DNA of 64,000 nt from G041200185 sp041200185 (GCA_041200185.1 CP165730.1:1262213-1326212); one strand, 5' to 3'. Numbered from the stretch's first letter, positions 54,618 through 63,923 are shown. Notes: generated by a model not told the origin, from the letters alone. A program made the numbers and translations.

Positions 54618-55339
54618 AAAAACTCCTTTTGCCGGATAAACAGCTCATCAAAATTCGAAACATCGTATTTTTTTAACAAGCTTGCCGGTTCACCGCAGGC
54701 CAAAACTTTACCATTTTCCAAAAGATGTACCTTCGTACAGCGCTCAGCCTCGTCCATGTACGCTGTTGCCATAAGAACAGTGATCTTTTGCTCAAGAGAA
54801 AGTTTGTAGAGCAGATCCCAAAACTCACGACGGCTGATGGGATCAACGCCGTTCGTTGGCTCATCCAGCAAAACCATTTCCGGGGACCGGAGCAGAGCGC
54901 ACATCAGGCCGAGTTTCTTGTACATTCCGCCGGAAAGCTTACCAGCAGGCCGATCTATGAACTTATCCAGTCGCGTGAGGTGGAGCAAAATCTCCGTCTT
55001 TTCGGAAAACTGCTGAGGAGAAATCCCGTACAGGTCTCTAAAAAACTTGAGGTGCTCCATGACCGACAAATCCCCATAGAGATTCTGCTTTTCTGGCATA
55101 TACGCCAAACCATCGCGAACAGCTGTAAGAGGCACCCCCTCACCGTTACGCTGGTAAAGAATTTCCCCGCTCTGACAGTCCAACAACCCCAGCAGGGTTC
55201 GAATGAGTGTTGTTTTTCCGGCTCCTTCCGGGCCGATAATCCCGTGAATCCTACCAGGCTCGAAAAACAAAGACACATCATCCAGAGCCTGAACTCTGCC
55301 GAAGAATCGTGACACATGCCTCGTTTCAATCTGGATCAC
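54614..55339 (-). CDS. ABC transporter ATPase of the export pump (first)
   Basis: 241 aa. Walker A GPEGAGKTTLIRTLLG, signature LSGGMYKKLGLMCALLRSP, Walker B MVLLDEPTNGVDP, and TVLMATAYMDEAERC in place of the usual switch His (MATAYMDEA), a substitution often seen in the N-terminal half of YbhF-type proteins. It may therefore be the less active half of an asymmetric ATPase pair. Follows the membrane-fusion protein gene after about 60 nt. Confidence 0.92.
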   Translation of the reverse strand: MIQIETRHVSRFFGRVQALDDVSLFFEPGRIHGIIGPEGAGKTTLIRTLLGLLDCQSGEILYQRNGEGVPLTAVRDGLAYMPEKQNLYGDLSVMEHLKFFRDLYGISPQQFSEKTEILLHLTRLDKFIDRPAGKLSGGMYKKLGLMCALLRSPEMVLLDEPTNGVDPISRREFWDLLYKLSLEQKITVLMATAYMDEAERCTKVHLLENGKVLACGEPASLLKKYDVSNFDELFIRQKEFL

Positions 55340-55399
55340 ACCCGCCTTCTTTTCTAACTAGACCTCACCGTTTGCTACCCGGACTTCTACCTCCAAACA

Positions 55400-56137
55400 T
55401 CACGCTGTTAAATGCGACTCAATGGTCATTCCGGGTTTCAGGACTTCGTCTTCATTTTCAAAGAGAACCTTCACGCCATAAACCAACCTCGTGCGTTCCT
55501 TCCGGGTTTGAACATTTTTAGGCGTAAATTCCGGTTCGTCATTAATTTTGATAATTTTCCCTTTAAACATGCGCCCCGGCATCTCTGGCAGGGTTCCTGT
55601 AACAGTCATCCCCAAAGACAACTGCGCAATCTGATTTTGCTCTACGTAGAAAAAGGCCCAGATCTTCTTAATATCCGCCATACAAAGCAAACCCGTTCCT
55701 GGGGAAGCCCACTCACCTTCTTCTTTGTACTTAGACAACACAACACCGTCTGCCGTTGCTCGGACCGAGCACCACTGCATTTGTAGTTCAACCTCGTTTT
55801 TTTCTGTCTCAAGAGTTTCAAGCTCGTTGCGCGTAAACCGACCACTCTTGAACAACGTCAGACCTCGCTCATATTTGCTGCGAAGGTTCTTGAGTTTGAT
55901 CTTCAAGTCCGTATCGTCCAGCTTGGCAAGCACCTGCCCTTTCTTGAGGCGGTCTCCCTCCAACACGCTAAAGGAGATGATCTGTGATGATAACCGCGAC
56001 GGGACAACAATGCGCGTCGCTTCCAGTGTTCCGGAATAATAAAACTCCTGCTGAAGCGCATGACGACTCAACCACCATCCCCCACCAACCACAAGCGCAG
56101 TTGCTACCGTACCCCCCACAAGTTTTTGAATGTTCAT
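55400..56137 (-). CDS. HlyD/YbhG-family periplasmic membrane-fusion protein
   Basis: 245 aa. An N-terminal anchor (LVGGTVATALVVGGGWWLS) is followed by YYSGTLEATRIVVPSRLSSQ and VLEGDRLKKGQVLAKLDDTD, the biotinyl-lipoyl hairpin, and a coiled coil (about 75-115). VRATADGVVLSKYKEEGEW closes the lipoyl motif. It links the ABC permeases to the outer membrane. At about 250 residues it is shorter than YbhG (around 330), with a short coiled coil. Starts 15 nt after gltX. Confidence 0.9.
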   Translation of the reverse strand: MNIQKLVGGTVATALVVGGGWWLSRHALQQEFYYSGTLEATRIVVPSRLSSQIISFSVLEGDRLKKGQVLAKLDDTDLKIKLKNLRSKYERGLTLFKSGRFTRNELETLETEKNEVELQMQWCSVRATADGVVLSKYKEEGEWASPGTGLLCMADIKKIWAFFYVEQNQIAQLSLGMTVTGTLPEMPGRMFKGKIIKINDEPEFTPKNVQTRKERTRLVYGVKVLFENEDEVLKPGMTIESHLTA

Positions 56138-56152
56138 TTTACCTCTTCCTCT

Positions 56153-57499
56153 TTACCCCCTCAGCCGTTCCAACACTTTCTCTCTGTCTATAAGCGGCAA
56201 CAACCGCTTCATTTCGGGGCCGTTATCCCGCCCTGTTAAGGCTCGTCTTAGAGGGTGAGCTAGAGCAAAACCCTTGCGGCCTGTTTCCTTTTTAAGTGCT
56301 CCCGTCCACTGCTCCCATGTCGTTTCCGTGAAGGTTTGCTCATGGGCCAACCACTCCGCAGCCTGGCGTGTGTAAGCTCGCTCCTCTTCTGACAACCCCG
56401 TTTCTTTTACGGTGCCATGCAGAACCTCCTTCCACGCCATCACATCGTCCAACTTGTCGATGGCCTCGCGGATAACGTCCCACTCCATCTCCGTTATCCC
56501 CTCCAAATCTTCTGGTGCCTGTGCTACAGCCGCCTTGTAAGGAAAACTGTGCAAAAGCTTATGCTGGACGCTCATAAGAGCCTTTTCTTCCACACAAGCC
56601 CCTCCGTGGAGCTGACTTAAATCAAACTGCGAAGCTAGATCCTTTAAATCGGAAGTTACAACCTGCGGCGCTGACGAACCCAGCCCTGCTAAGAAACAAT
56701 TAAGAGCCATAGGCTCAATGCCGCTCGCCCTCAGGTTTTGCAGACAAAAGCTGTTGATGCGTTTAGACAGAGGCTGTCCTTCTCCGTCAAGTAGAAGCGG
56801 CAAATGAGCAAAAGTTATATCCACCGCCCCCTCATTCAGAGCATCAAACAACTGGATTTGAACGGCTGTATTCGTAACGTGGTCTTCTCCGCGGATAATG
56901 TGAGAGATTTTGAAATCCAAATCATCCACTACCGAAGAAAATGTATAAAGGAAAGTTCCGTCTGCTTTTACTAAGATAGGGTCGCTCAGGTTTTGTGCAG
57001 GAGTAAATGACAACTCCCCCTTAATGACGTCCTGCCACGTAACAACACCCTCTTCCAAACGAAAACGCCAATACGGCGACCGGCCTTCCTTTTGCCACGC
57101 CTCCTTTTCTGCCTGAGTCGCTCTTAACGCCGACCGGTCGTAGATGGGAGGTTCTTTTCGTGCCAACTGACGACGACGCTTTTGCTCAAGCTCCTCAGGA
57201 GTTTCGTAACACGCATAAAGCCGCCCACTTTCGATTAACTTCTTCTGGCATTCGCGGTACCTCTCGGTTCGATCAGACTGTCTGGCAAAGATATCGTAAT
57301 CCAACCTCAACCAAGCTAGGTCGTCATAAACTCCCTGCACATACTCAGGTCGCGATCGACTTGCATCTGTATCATCAAGCCGGAGCATAAACTGCCCACC
57401 ATGTTTCCGCGCAAACAACCAGTTTACAACAGCCGCCCGCGCATTTCCTAAATGCAAAAATCCCGTCGGACTTGGAGCAAACCGAACAATAGGAGCCAT
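56153..57499 (-). CDS. gltX: Glutamyl-tRNA synthetase
   Basis: Class I synthetase, 448 aa. The HIGH-equivalent motif is PSPTGFLHLGNARAA, and the KMSKS-equivalent is PLSKRINS. IRGEDHVTNTAVQIQLFDAL in between is typical of the catalytic domain, with an anticodon-binding helical domain after residue 300. Alphaproteobacteria often have two GluRS; whether this one is discriminating cannot be told here. It heads the gltX-exporter-xthA run on the minus strand. Confidence 0.95.
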   Translation of the reverse strand: MAPIVRFAPSPTGFLHLGNARAAVVNWLFARKHGGQFMLRLDDTDASRSRPEYVQGVYDDLAWLRLDYDIFARQSDRTERYRECQKKLIESGRLYACYETPEELEQKRRRQLARKEPPIYDRSALRATQAEKEAWQKEGRSPYWRFRLEEGVVTWQDVIKGELSFTPAQNLSDPILVKADGTFLYTFSSVVDDLDFKISHIIRGEDHVTNTAVQIQLFDALNEGAVDITFAHLPLLLDGEGQPLSKRINSFCLQNLRASGIEPMALNCFLAGLGSSAPQVVTSDLKDLASQFDLSQLHGGACVEEKALMSVQHKLLHSFPYKAAVAQAPEDLEGITEMEWDVIREAIDKLDDVMAWKEVLHGTVKETGLSEEERAYTRQAAEWLAHEQTFTETTWEQWTGALKKETGRKGFALAHPLRRALTGRDNGPEMKRLLPLIDREKVLERLRG

Positions 57500-57600
57500 G
57501 AGCTACCTCACAACACACCCGAAAATACCATTTTTGTCAGTATGATCCGATTATGCACTAAATGTCAAATAGCCCATCCCCTCTACCCTCGATGTTCTTC

Positions 57601-58875
57601 CTACTCAACTTGTGGCGTGGTTGGCTCTTCGCACCTTGAAATCTTAATGAGCGTGATCTGGTTTCTTTGCCGTTTGAGCACGGTTAACCGGAACCCATAA
57701 AGCATGAAAACCTGACCAACATCGGGAATCATCCTCACGGTGTTGATTAAAAGCCCCGCAATCGTCGATGCTGTCTCGTCTGGCAAATTCCAGTCGAACT
57801 CCCTGTTGAGATCGCGGATGGTTACACTGCCATCAATAACGACAGAATTATCAGGCTGCACCCGGACACCTTGAACGGAAATATCGTGCTCATCATCGAT
57901 TTCCCCAACAATCTCTTCCAAAATATCCTCAAGCGTGACAACACCGAGCCATGCACCATATTCATCAACCACCAAGGCGAAATGCTCTCTGCGCTGACGA
58001 AAAAGCTGAAGCTGTTCCAAAAGATCCGTACTATCAGGAATAAACCAAGGCTTATGAGCAATGGACCGAATATCAAGATCCTTCAGACGGTTAGGTAGGG
58101 CTCTGACTTCGCGAAGCAGCATCTTCACATTCACAATACCGACAATGTTATCCAAGTTGCCTTGCCACACGGGGAGACGTGAAAAGGGAGAGTCCAAAAC
58201 CTGGTCCACAATCATGTTAACAGGGTCGTCAGCGTTCAGCATGGTTACGTTTTTCCGGTGAACCATAATTTCAGAAACCTGAACGGACCGCAAATCCAAA
58301 ATGCTTTTTAGCATAACCCTCTCCTGCTGAGTATCTTGGTCGGGGCCTTTGTGAAGGTCAATAACACCTCGGAGCTCTTCCATTGACTCTTCCTCCTCTG
58401 AGGAAGTGTCCTTAAGACGGAAAAGAACAAGCACGCGCCTCGCCAACCAATTCGTGACAATAGTGACAGGCTTGAAGAGGATGAGGAAGAAATTGACGAA
58501 ATACGAAGAGAAAATAATCAGTTTTTCAGGATTCCTCAAAGCGATCATTTTAGGCATGACTTCTCCACAGAACAAAATCGAAATCGCCATAATAGCCGAG
58601 GCATAAGCAGCCCCATTCTCTCCAAAAAGCTTGAGGAAGAGTACAGTCGTTAACGACGTTGCTACAGCGTTAAACACGGTATTACACGCCAAAATCGTAT
58701 TAATGACGTAGCCGATTTGATCTTTGATTTTTTCAGCCAAAACTGCTTTTTTACCACCGCTCTTGGCAAGACTGTGCAACTTAGCTTTGGAGGCAACACT
58801 CACCGCCGTCTCGCACGCTGAAAAGTACGCCGACACAGCAAGGAGGGTAAAAACGAGGATAAAAGAGAGTATCAT
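57601..58875 (-). CDS. CNNM/CorC-family membrane protein (DUF21 + CBS pair)
   Basis: 424 aa. Four membrane segments of a DUF21 domain (FILVFTLLAVSAYFSACETA, with the conserved Ser-Ala-X-Glu-Thr) are followed by two CBS domains (VSEIMVHRKNVTMLNADDP; ALVVDEYGAWLGVVTLEDIL) and a CorC_HlyC C-terminal domain. Family members transport or sense magnesium and cobalt. It is the membrane-bound paralogue of the 10.3-kb protein. Starts 2 nt after the acidic exported protein. Confidence 0.93.
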   Translation of the reverse strand: MILSFILVFTLLAVSAYFSACETAVSVASKAKLHSLAKSGGKKAVLAEKIKDQIGYVINTILACNTVFNAVATSLTTVLFLKLFGENGAAYASAIMAISILFCGEVMPKMIALRNPEKLIIFSSYFVNFFLILFKPVTIVTNWLARRVLVLFRLKDTSSEEEESMEELRGVIDLHKGPDQDTQQERVMLKSILDLRSVQVSEIMVHRKNVTMLNADDPVNMIVDQVLDSPFSRLPVWQGNLDNIVGIVNVKMLLREVRALPNRLKDLDIRSIAHKPWFIPDSTDLLEQLQLFRQRREHFALVVDEYGAWLGVVTLEDILEEIVGEIDDEHDISVQGVRVQPDNSVVIDGSVTIRDLNREFDWNLPDETASTIAGLLINTVRMIPDVGQVFMLYGFRLTVLKRQRNQITLIKISRCEEPTTPQVE

Positions 58876-58877
58876 TT

Positions 58878-59519
58878 TCAGTTGACTTCCCTATCTGGCA
58901 CAAACTCTAAACCACTTCGATTCAGATACTTTAGAGGCACATTGCCTATTTGTTGTTCATCCTTCTCTGGGGTTCGAAGCACCGCTACTGATTGTTCATC
59001 CTCTCCTGGAGTTTGGGGTACCGCTCCTAGTCCTAGTATCTTCTTCTTCGATATATCATCGAAGATGGATTTTTTGCTTGAGACCCTACGTTTAGTCAAT
59101 GTTTCAGTAATATGTTCCTGACTATTTTCCAGCTTTTCCGGTCCGAAGTTGCGTTCGTCCTGATCAGCTTCTGGATCATCGTTCTGTTCGTCATCCTTAT
59201 CTTCTGTTGATTCTTTTTTATTTTGAGTTAGCGTTTTTTCGAGGTTTGATGAATTTTTATCTGTTTCTCCTTCGTTATTCTCTTCGCCATTATTATCGTC
59301 GTTATTATCCTTGCCGAGCTGAGGTGTGTCGCTTTGTTTATCTTTGTCGTTCGACTTGTTCTGAACGGTTTCCTCGAGTTTTGATTTTTTGAGAACAACT
59401 TTCGTCTCCCTACAAAAACCACAATTCGTACCTACGGTAGCAACGCCGACAATGGCAGCGGGCGCCAGTAACAGCAGTCGCTTATTCCGAGATCTGAGGT
59501 GTGCAAGAAGCTTCTTCAT
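58878..59519 (-). CDS. Acidic low-complexity exported or anchored protein
   Basis: 213 aa. A basic N-terminus (KKLLAHLRSRNKR) precedes a hydrophobic core LLLLAPAAIVGVATVG, a signal peptide or anchor, then a long Asp/Glu/Asn/Lys-rich region (residues 45-150) predicted to be disordered. Near the C-terminus a short repeat, PQTPGEDEQSVAVLRTPEKDEQ, contains two TPxxDEQ-like units. I recognise no family. It lies between tssA and the CNNM protein with gaps of 1 and 2 nt, so it is translated with them. Confidence 0.65.
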   Translation of the reverse strand: MKKLLAHLRSRNKRLLLLAPAAIVGVATVGTNCGFCRETKVVLKKSKLEETVQNKSNDKDKQSDTPQLGKDNNDDNNGEENNEGETDKNSSNLEKTLTQNKKESTEDKDDEQNDDPEADQDERNFGPEKLENSQEHITETLTKRRVSSKKSIFDDISKKKILGLGAVPQTPGEDEQSVAVLRTPEKDEQQIGNVPLKYLNRSGLEFVPDREVN

Positions 59520-59520
59520 C

Positions 59521-60672
59521 CTATCCTCCGCGGTTTTGCGTCAAAACATTAGCCATCATCTTCAAAATCTTGTGCCCCTCTGTTTGCCCCTGAATAATAT
59601 CGTCGAGAACTTCAGGTAAAGATCTGCCGTTCCACGAGGATACTATTTTTAGCAAATAAGGACCAGGTGTCTGAGGCTCAAGTTGGATTAAATAATCTGC
59701 CAGGTCATTCACCGCTTCGTAGGCCGTTTGCCGGTCGGTAACAGCCGTCTCGTGGTCCTGGCCAGCATGATCCTGAGTCGGTATCACAGCCTGCTCAGGA
59801 GGTTCTGTAGGTTCTCCTTCTTGCTCTACAGGCGGGGGAGGTGGCATAAATGAAGACTCTTCTTCAGGAGGGGCAAGTTCAGGCTCAACGACGGTTTCGG
59901 CCGAACGAACAACGCGCCCCTCCAGAGAGAACTGGCAGATCTTGTCCAGTTCAGCCAGAGACTCTCGAAAGCGTCCTAAAGACGGTTCCTGCCCCTGGCA
60001 CAGCTCCGCCCAAACAGACTCTAACTCTTTCGCGAGGTTTCGTCCTCTCGTCACAAAAGACTGAACGGTCTGAAGAGTTTCAACATCCACTTGGCGCATC
60101 AACGTCCGGAAGCGTGCCAGCGTGATTTGTCCTTCCCCCTCCTCTGGGACGCCTTGATTTCGCATTCGTCGTGAGATGGAGTCAAAATTGAGCGCCGACA
60201 TCCACGTCGCAAGATCAAGCTCCTGCGTTAAGAGACCGTTAGGTTTAGTCAGAGGCATGAACAAAAGGTTTTCTTCCATTTTCGTCACAAACCAGTCGAG
60301 GATTCTCTGCCGGAAATCGAGATCCGGCTGTCCGTCGTCTGTCAGTGGATAGCAAATTTTCCAACACTTCTGGCAAAACTGAGCCATGAGGTCGAGAGCT
60401 TCCATCAGACCTGCCCATTTTTCGAGGTGGCACTCCGCATCCCCAAGCCAAGCTACAATTTGAAGATCTTTCGTGCGCCTTGTTAAAGCTTCGACGCAAA
60501 GCCTCTGGGCCTCACTCCAATCAGCCTTTTTGAGATCTCGTTCCCAAACACCACGCGATAAGGCAGCGTCCTCCTCGGACCTCGCTTCTTTGATCTGGTC
60601 ATAAACCAAGTCATAGCGAAGGTTTTCACCAGCTCCCCCATCGATAGGGGCAATTAAAGTTTCAACATCCAC
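59521..60672 (-). CDS. tssA: Type VI secretion TssA/ImpA-like protein
   Basis: 383 aa. The ImpA_N domain spans about residues 1-130: GENLRYDLVYDQIKEARSEE, then ERDLKKADWSEAQRLCVEAL, TRRTKDLQIVAWLGDAECH and a KICYPLTDDGQPDLDFRQRI segment. The Pro/Glu-rich middle (around 270-310) is followed by a short helical C-terminus. TssA caps or nucleates the T6SS sheath. No other T6SS gene is in the window. It begins a run with the acidic protein and the CNNM protein. Confidence 0.85.
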   Translation of the reverse strand: MDVETLIAPIDGGAGENLRYDLVYDQIKEARSEEDAALSRGVWERDLKKADWSEAQRLCVEALTRRTKDLQIVAWLGDAECHLEKWAGLMEALDLMAQFCQKCWKICYPLTDDGQPDLDFRQRILDWFVTKMEENLLFMPLTKPNGLLTQELDLATWMSALNFDSISRRMRNQGVPEEGEGQITLARFRTLMRQVDVETLQTVQSFVTRGRNLAKELESVWAELCQGQEPSLGRFRESLAELDKICQFSLEGRVVRSAETVVEPELAPPEEESSFMPPPPPVEQEGEPTEPPEQAVIPTQDHAGQDHETAVTDRQTAYEAVNDLADYLIQLEPQTPGPYLLKIVSSWNGRSLPEVLDDIIQGQTEGHKILKMMANVLTQNRGG

Positions 60673-60843
60673 AAATGCTGCTGGTCAAAGAGACTTCCCA
60701 GCTCGATTCTAGGAAATCATAGGAAACGATTCAAGCGGGCACACAACAAGCGCTAATGACTTCATCAAGACTTCATAACAAGTATTGTTTCTGAAAAAGT
60801 GGTGTACTTAGCTCGAAGGATTAATTGATAATTTTTCTTGGTC

Positions 60844-62241
60844 TCAGTCGGGCGGCGCGCTCGTCTTTGCGATCCACCCTCCTCCGAAAAGGGCACCGGA
60901 TGAATGGCGAAGAACCATGGCCTGTCCCGGAGCCACGGCATACTGGGGATCTGCAAAGATCACCTCTGCTTGATTCCCATGGTAGCGGCAAAGTGCCGGA
61001 ATGGGACGCATAGTTGAACGATACTGGACTTGTACTTCGAGTTCTCCCGATTGCGCACCAAGCTGCTGCCCCAAAGGTTGCCACTGGACACCCCGAAGGT
61101 ACGCCGACGTCGTTTTGAGTTGCTCATGGCTTCCGACGAAGACTCTTTGATCTTCCGTTCGAAGGACGTACAAAGGTGTGGCTGATGCAACTCCGAGCCC
61201 TCGTCTCTGACCGATGGTATAGTGGCTTGTGCCGCTGTGCATCCCCAACGTTTCTCCTCCTGATCCGATAATCGGCCCCGGCTGTAGAGAGCGTCCCCAA
61301 TCTTTTTCGGGATGGTTTTTAGCAAATTTCTCCAAAAACTCAGCATAGTGCTGGTAAGTCCCCTGAAGGAAGCAAATATCCTGACTATCTGATTTGCGAG
61401 AGACGGGTAGTCCGATCGCTTCTGCCCAGGCACGGACATCTTCCTTCCGCGCCTCCCCTAGGGGAAAGAAAACGTTTCTGAGCTGATTCGTCTGCAATCC
61501 CCACAAGAAATAACTTTGATCGCGCTCAGGACAGGCCGCTGGCAAAAGAATAGGAAAAGTTTTGGGCGAGAATGCTGCAGTACGTCGAGTTACCTCCTGT
61601 TGCAACGAGGGTTGAGAGAAATACGAAGAGTTGGTTTCCTGCAGGCTTTCCGACACAGGCTGCGTGTCTTTCATATGCGCCAAAAGCGACGGATCCAAGA
61701 CATCTTCACTTGAGGCACTCGGACAGATTTGGAGTTGGCCATCCTGCCAAAACCCCATAGCGCGTCGAGCATAATGCCCCGTGGCCATGGTATCGGCCTC
61801 CAAAAGATCCACCGTCTGCAGCAAGAGGGAAAACTTCACCAGAGGGTTGCAGAGGCAGCAAGGTGAAGGGGTCCGTCCTGCCGCGTAATCCTCTGCAAAA
61901 GGAACAAGCACCTGAGCTTCAAATAGCTCGCGAGCGTCAACAACGTGGAGAGGGAGTCCCAACGTATCGGCAACCCGACGTGCATCTTGCTCAGAAGCAG
62001 CACAAACGGATGTATCCACGAGTTTCAAAAAGACACCAACGACATTAACTCCTCTTGCTAGGAGTAGAGCTGCCGTTACGGCCGAATCCACGCCCCCTGA
62101 AAGCCCAACGACACAACGGCTGCCAGGCACTGGCACATCCACATTTTTGGCAAAATCAGGCAGCGAACCTCGTCGCTTCTTGATGCTTTGAAGTAGCCGA
62201 TTTATTGTTGTCCTATTTTCTGTTGTTTTAAACATTGTCAT
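60844..62241 (-). CDS. mnmA: tRNA-specific 2-thiouridylase MnmA
   Basis: Thiolates U34 of Lys, Glu and Gln tRNAs. PP-loop VGLSGGVDSAVTAALLLARG is near residue 45; catalytic Cys occur in PSPCCLCNPLVKF and in SDSQDICFLQG. TIGQRRGLGVA marks the central domain. The ATG at MTMFK lies 7 nt after AAAAGGAG and is preferred to one 33 nt upstream. About 60 extra residues between GHYARR and DQSYFLWGL are not found in typical MnmA, raising the length to 465 aa (usual about 360-390). Confidence 0.94.
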   Translation of the reverse strand: MTMFKTTENRTTINRLLQSIKKRRGSLPDFAKNVDVPVPGSRCVVGLSGGVDSAVTAALLLARGVNVVGVFLKLVDTSVCAASEQDARRVADTLGLPLHVVDARELFEAQVLVPFAEDYAAGRTPSPCCLCNPLVKFSLLLQTVDLLEADTMATGHYARRAMGFWQDGQLQICPSASSEDVLDPSLLAHMKDTQPVSESLQETNSSYFSQPSLQQEVTRRTAAFSPKTFPILLPAACPERDQSYFLWGLQTNQLRNVFFPLGEARKEDVRAWAEAIGLPVSRKSDSQDICFLQGTYQHYAEFLEKFAKNHPEKDWGRSLQPGPIIGSGGETLGMHSGTSHYTIGQRRGLGVASATPLYVLRTEDQRVFVGSHEQLKTTSAYLRGVQWQPLGQQLGAQSGELEVQVQYRSTMRPIPALCRYHGNQAEVIFADPQYAVAPGQAMVLRHSSGALFGGGWIAKTSAPPD

Positions 62242-62524
62242 ATTTTTTCTCCTTTTAGCGACCCACTGTGTCACATGTTTAGTGAGAAGTGAAGTTCAGA
62301 ACTTTCCAACGTACGGGTCGCTAGTGAGTACATTTTCGTTATTTCTGAAATTCACTGAAAGATTTTATTTATATTTAATTTTAGATGTAAATGATTTTGA
62401 TGGATTAGATTTTATTTTGTAAGTATTTGTGTTTGTTGTTAATAATTTAATTGTAATTAATACATAATTATTTGAGTAATTTGTTGGTATATATAAAGAC
62501 GATTTCTGTTTAAATATTGGTTAA

Positions 62525-62656
62525 ATGGGTTGTTATGACATGGCAACTCTAGCATCACGCTTAGGCCTCAAAAAGCAGGCCAAAACTTTAATGAACTCGC
62601 ATCCTAGAAAACTAATAAAGACGCTGTTATCCAGTGAGCAAGTATACTCAAAGTAA
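62525..62656 (+). CDS. Possible small basic ORF ending in a terminator
   Basis: 43 codons: GCYDMATLASRLGLKKQAKT, then LMNSHPRKLIKTL and LSSEQVYSK. No Shine-Dalgarno is visible before the first ATG; a second ATG lies five codons in. The stop codon falls inside the stem of a terminator hairpin. It could be a real small protein, the 3' relic of a lost gene, or chance. Confidence 0.3.
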   Translation: MGCYDMATLASRLGLKKQAKTLMNSHPRKLIKTLLSSEQVYSK

Positions 62657-62675
62657 AGCTTTGCTTGAGTTTTTT
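62647..62675 (+). terminator. Rho-independent terminator
   Basis: CTCAA...TTGAG forms an outer stem around GTA-AAGCTT-TGC, followed by six T. No annotated gene precedes it apart from the small ORF. Confidence 0.65.
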
Positions 62676-62909
62676 AGACCCATTTGACAATGAATTAGGT
62701 CCCGAAATTCGCCAAACAAGCTAATCAAGTTGTCGCCACGAACAAATCCAAAGTTTTTCGAGGTCTCGCCGAAAAACCCCTATGTCTATTCCATTTTAAC
62801 AAAGCATTTCCTACAAGCCGGGGTGTTTTCTTTTTTTGGTAAACCACAAACTTCCCTCCCTATGAGAGATCCTGTTCCACGATCTCTTGGAAATCCTGTA
62901 CTCGGTCCT

Positions 62910-63407
62910 CTACGAGAAATAAAAAAGTAGTGAAAGGACTGTTTGATAGCATTGTCTATCTTGATGAGTCGAACACGTCTCAGATCTTGGTGTCGATCCC
63001 TTATGTACATTCTAGCTCTTATTTCCGCCTCTTGATCCTGCAGAGGATACCTGCGTTTCTATGCAAAGTTGAATCTGCCAGGAATTCACCTTCAGAGTAT
63101 TTTTATAAAATCTTCCTAATTTTTTGCCAAATGCCTTTCTTTTATCTCTAACGAAAATGTTGAGAGCAGAAGTCTAAAAGCCAAATTCAGGTGACAAACA
63201 TTTCGAAGGAATCCCCTACATATAAGGGAAGAACAGCCTTTGTGTTGCCTCTTGCTATCTATTCCTGTTAATCTCTATCCCTATGACGAGAGGATCAATC
63301 TAGGGCTAAATCCGGTCCGAAATGTCATAGCGATGAAGAACCGACACAGTCAATCTCGGTCTTGTTGAGTTCTTTGCAGAACGCCGTTCTATAGCTAGCT
63401 GTTAACA
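62910..63407 (+). repeat. 498-bp repeat, copy 2 (inverted relative to the copy after mutS)
   Basis: Reverse-complement twin of 43581-44078, with the 73-codon ORF starting at 62930 (GTG). The near-perfect identity indicates a recent duplication, gene conversion, or an active element. No terminal inverted repeat or target-site duplication was seen at either edge. Confidence 0.88.
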
Positions 63408-63923
63408 GTGTTTAATGTGTATACATAATTTGTGTCGTATTTATATTACCCAGTTCCGTAAGTGATTTTTACGGAGGGTACAGTTACCTCAAGCAGGGGT
63501 GAATAGATGACTTATTTTGTGTGCAAGATGATTGGAGGGCTGAGGCCGATGTCTCCGATATCGGCAGCGAAAATTCAAAAAACTTATTTTGTGTGTTTAT
63601 ATCTATCCTGTCGTATGTGCCAAATTCCCCATTTATAATGTCGTGCGACTCGAGAATCATAAATGATCTCGAACAGCATCACAAAGCTTCAATTGCGGCA
63701 CATCTTCAGGGGCTTGAATCCCCACGCCTAAGATAACGGATTGTCGGCGCTAATTGAGCTGGGGGGCTAAAACCTACACTGTTTGGCTTTTTGCCGTATG
63801 ATTCGCAAAAAAATTCGCGAAAGAGAATTAAACCCCCTTGCCAAACCACCTCGAAAAAAGCTATATTCCCTTCAGCGGCGGTTGAGAGATCGTTGCTTAA
63901 GTTCTTCCCCCTAAAAGAACTTT
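63408..63923. other. Gene-poor stretch before a strong terminator
   Basis: About 500 bp with only short, unconvincing ORFs on both strands. It ends at a strong plus-strand terminator, so it may be the 3' end of a transcript or hold a non-coding RNA. I could not match it to tmRNA, RNase P RNA, SRP RNA or 6S RNA by eye. Confidence 0.35.

Larger units (their letters stand above)
62275..62909. other. Gene-poor AT-rich region
   Basis: Apart from a possible 43-codon ORF with terminator (listed separately), I see no gene. The bases 62690-62900 contain an ORF that runs to the edge of the 498-bp repeat, but nothing in it is recognised. Confidence 0.4.
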
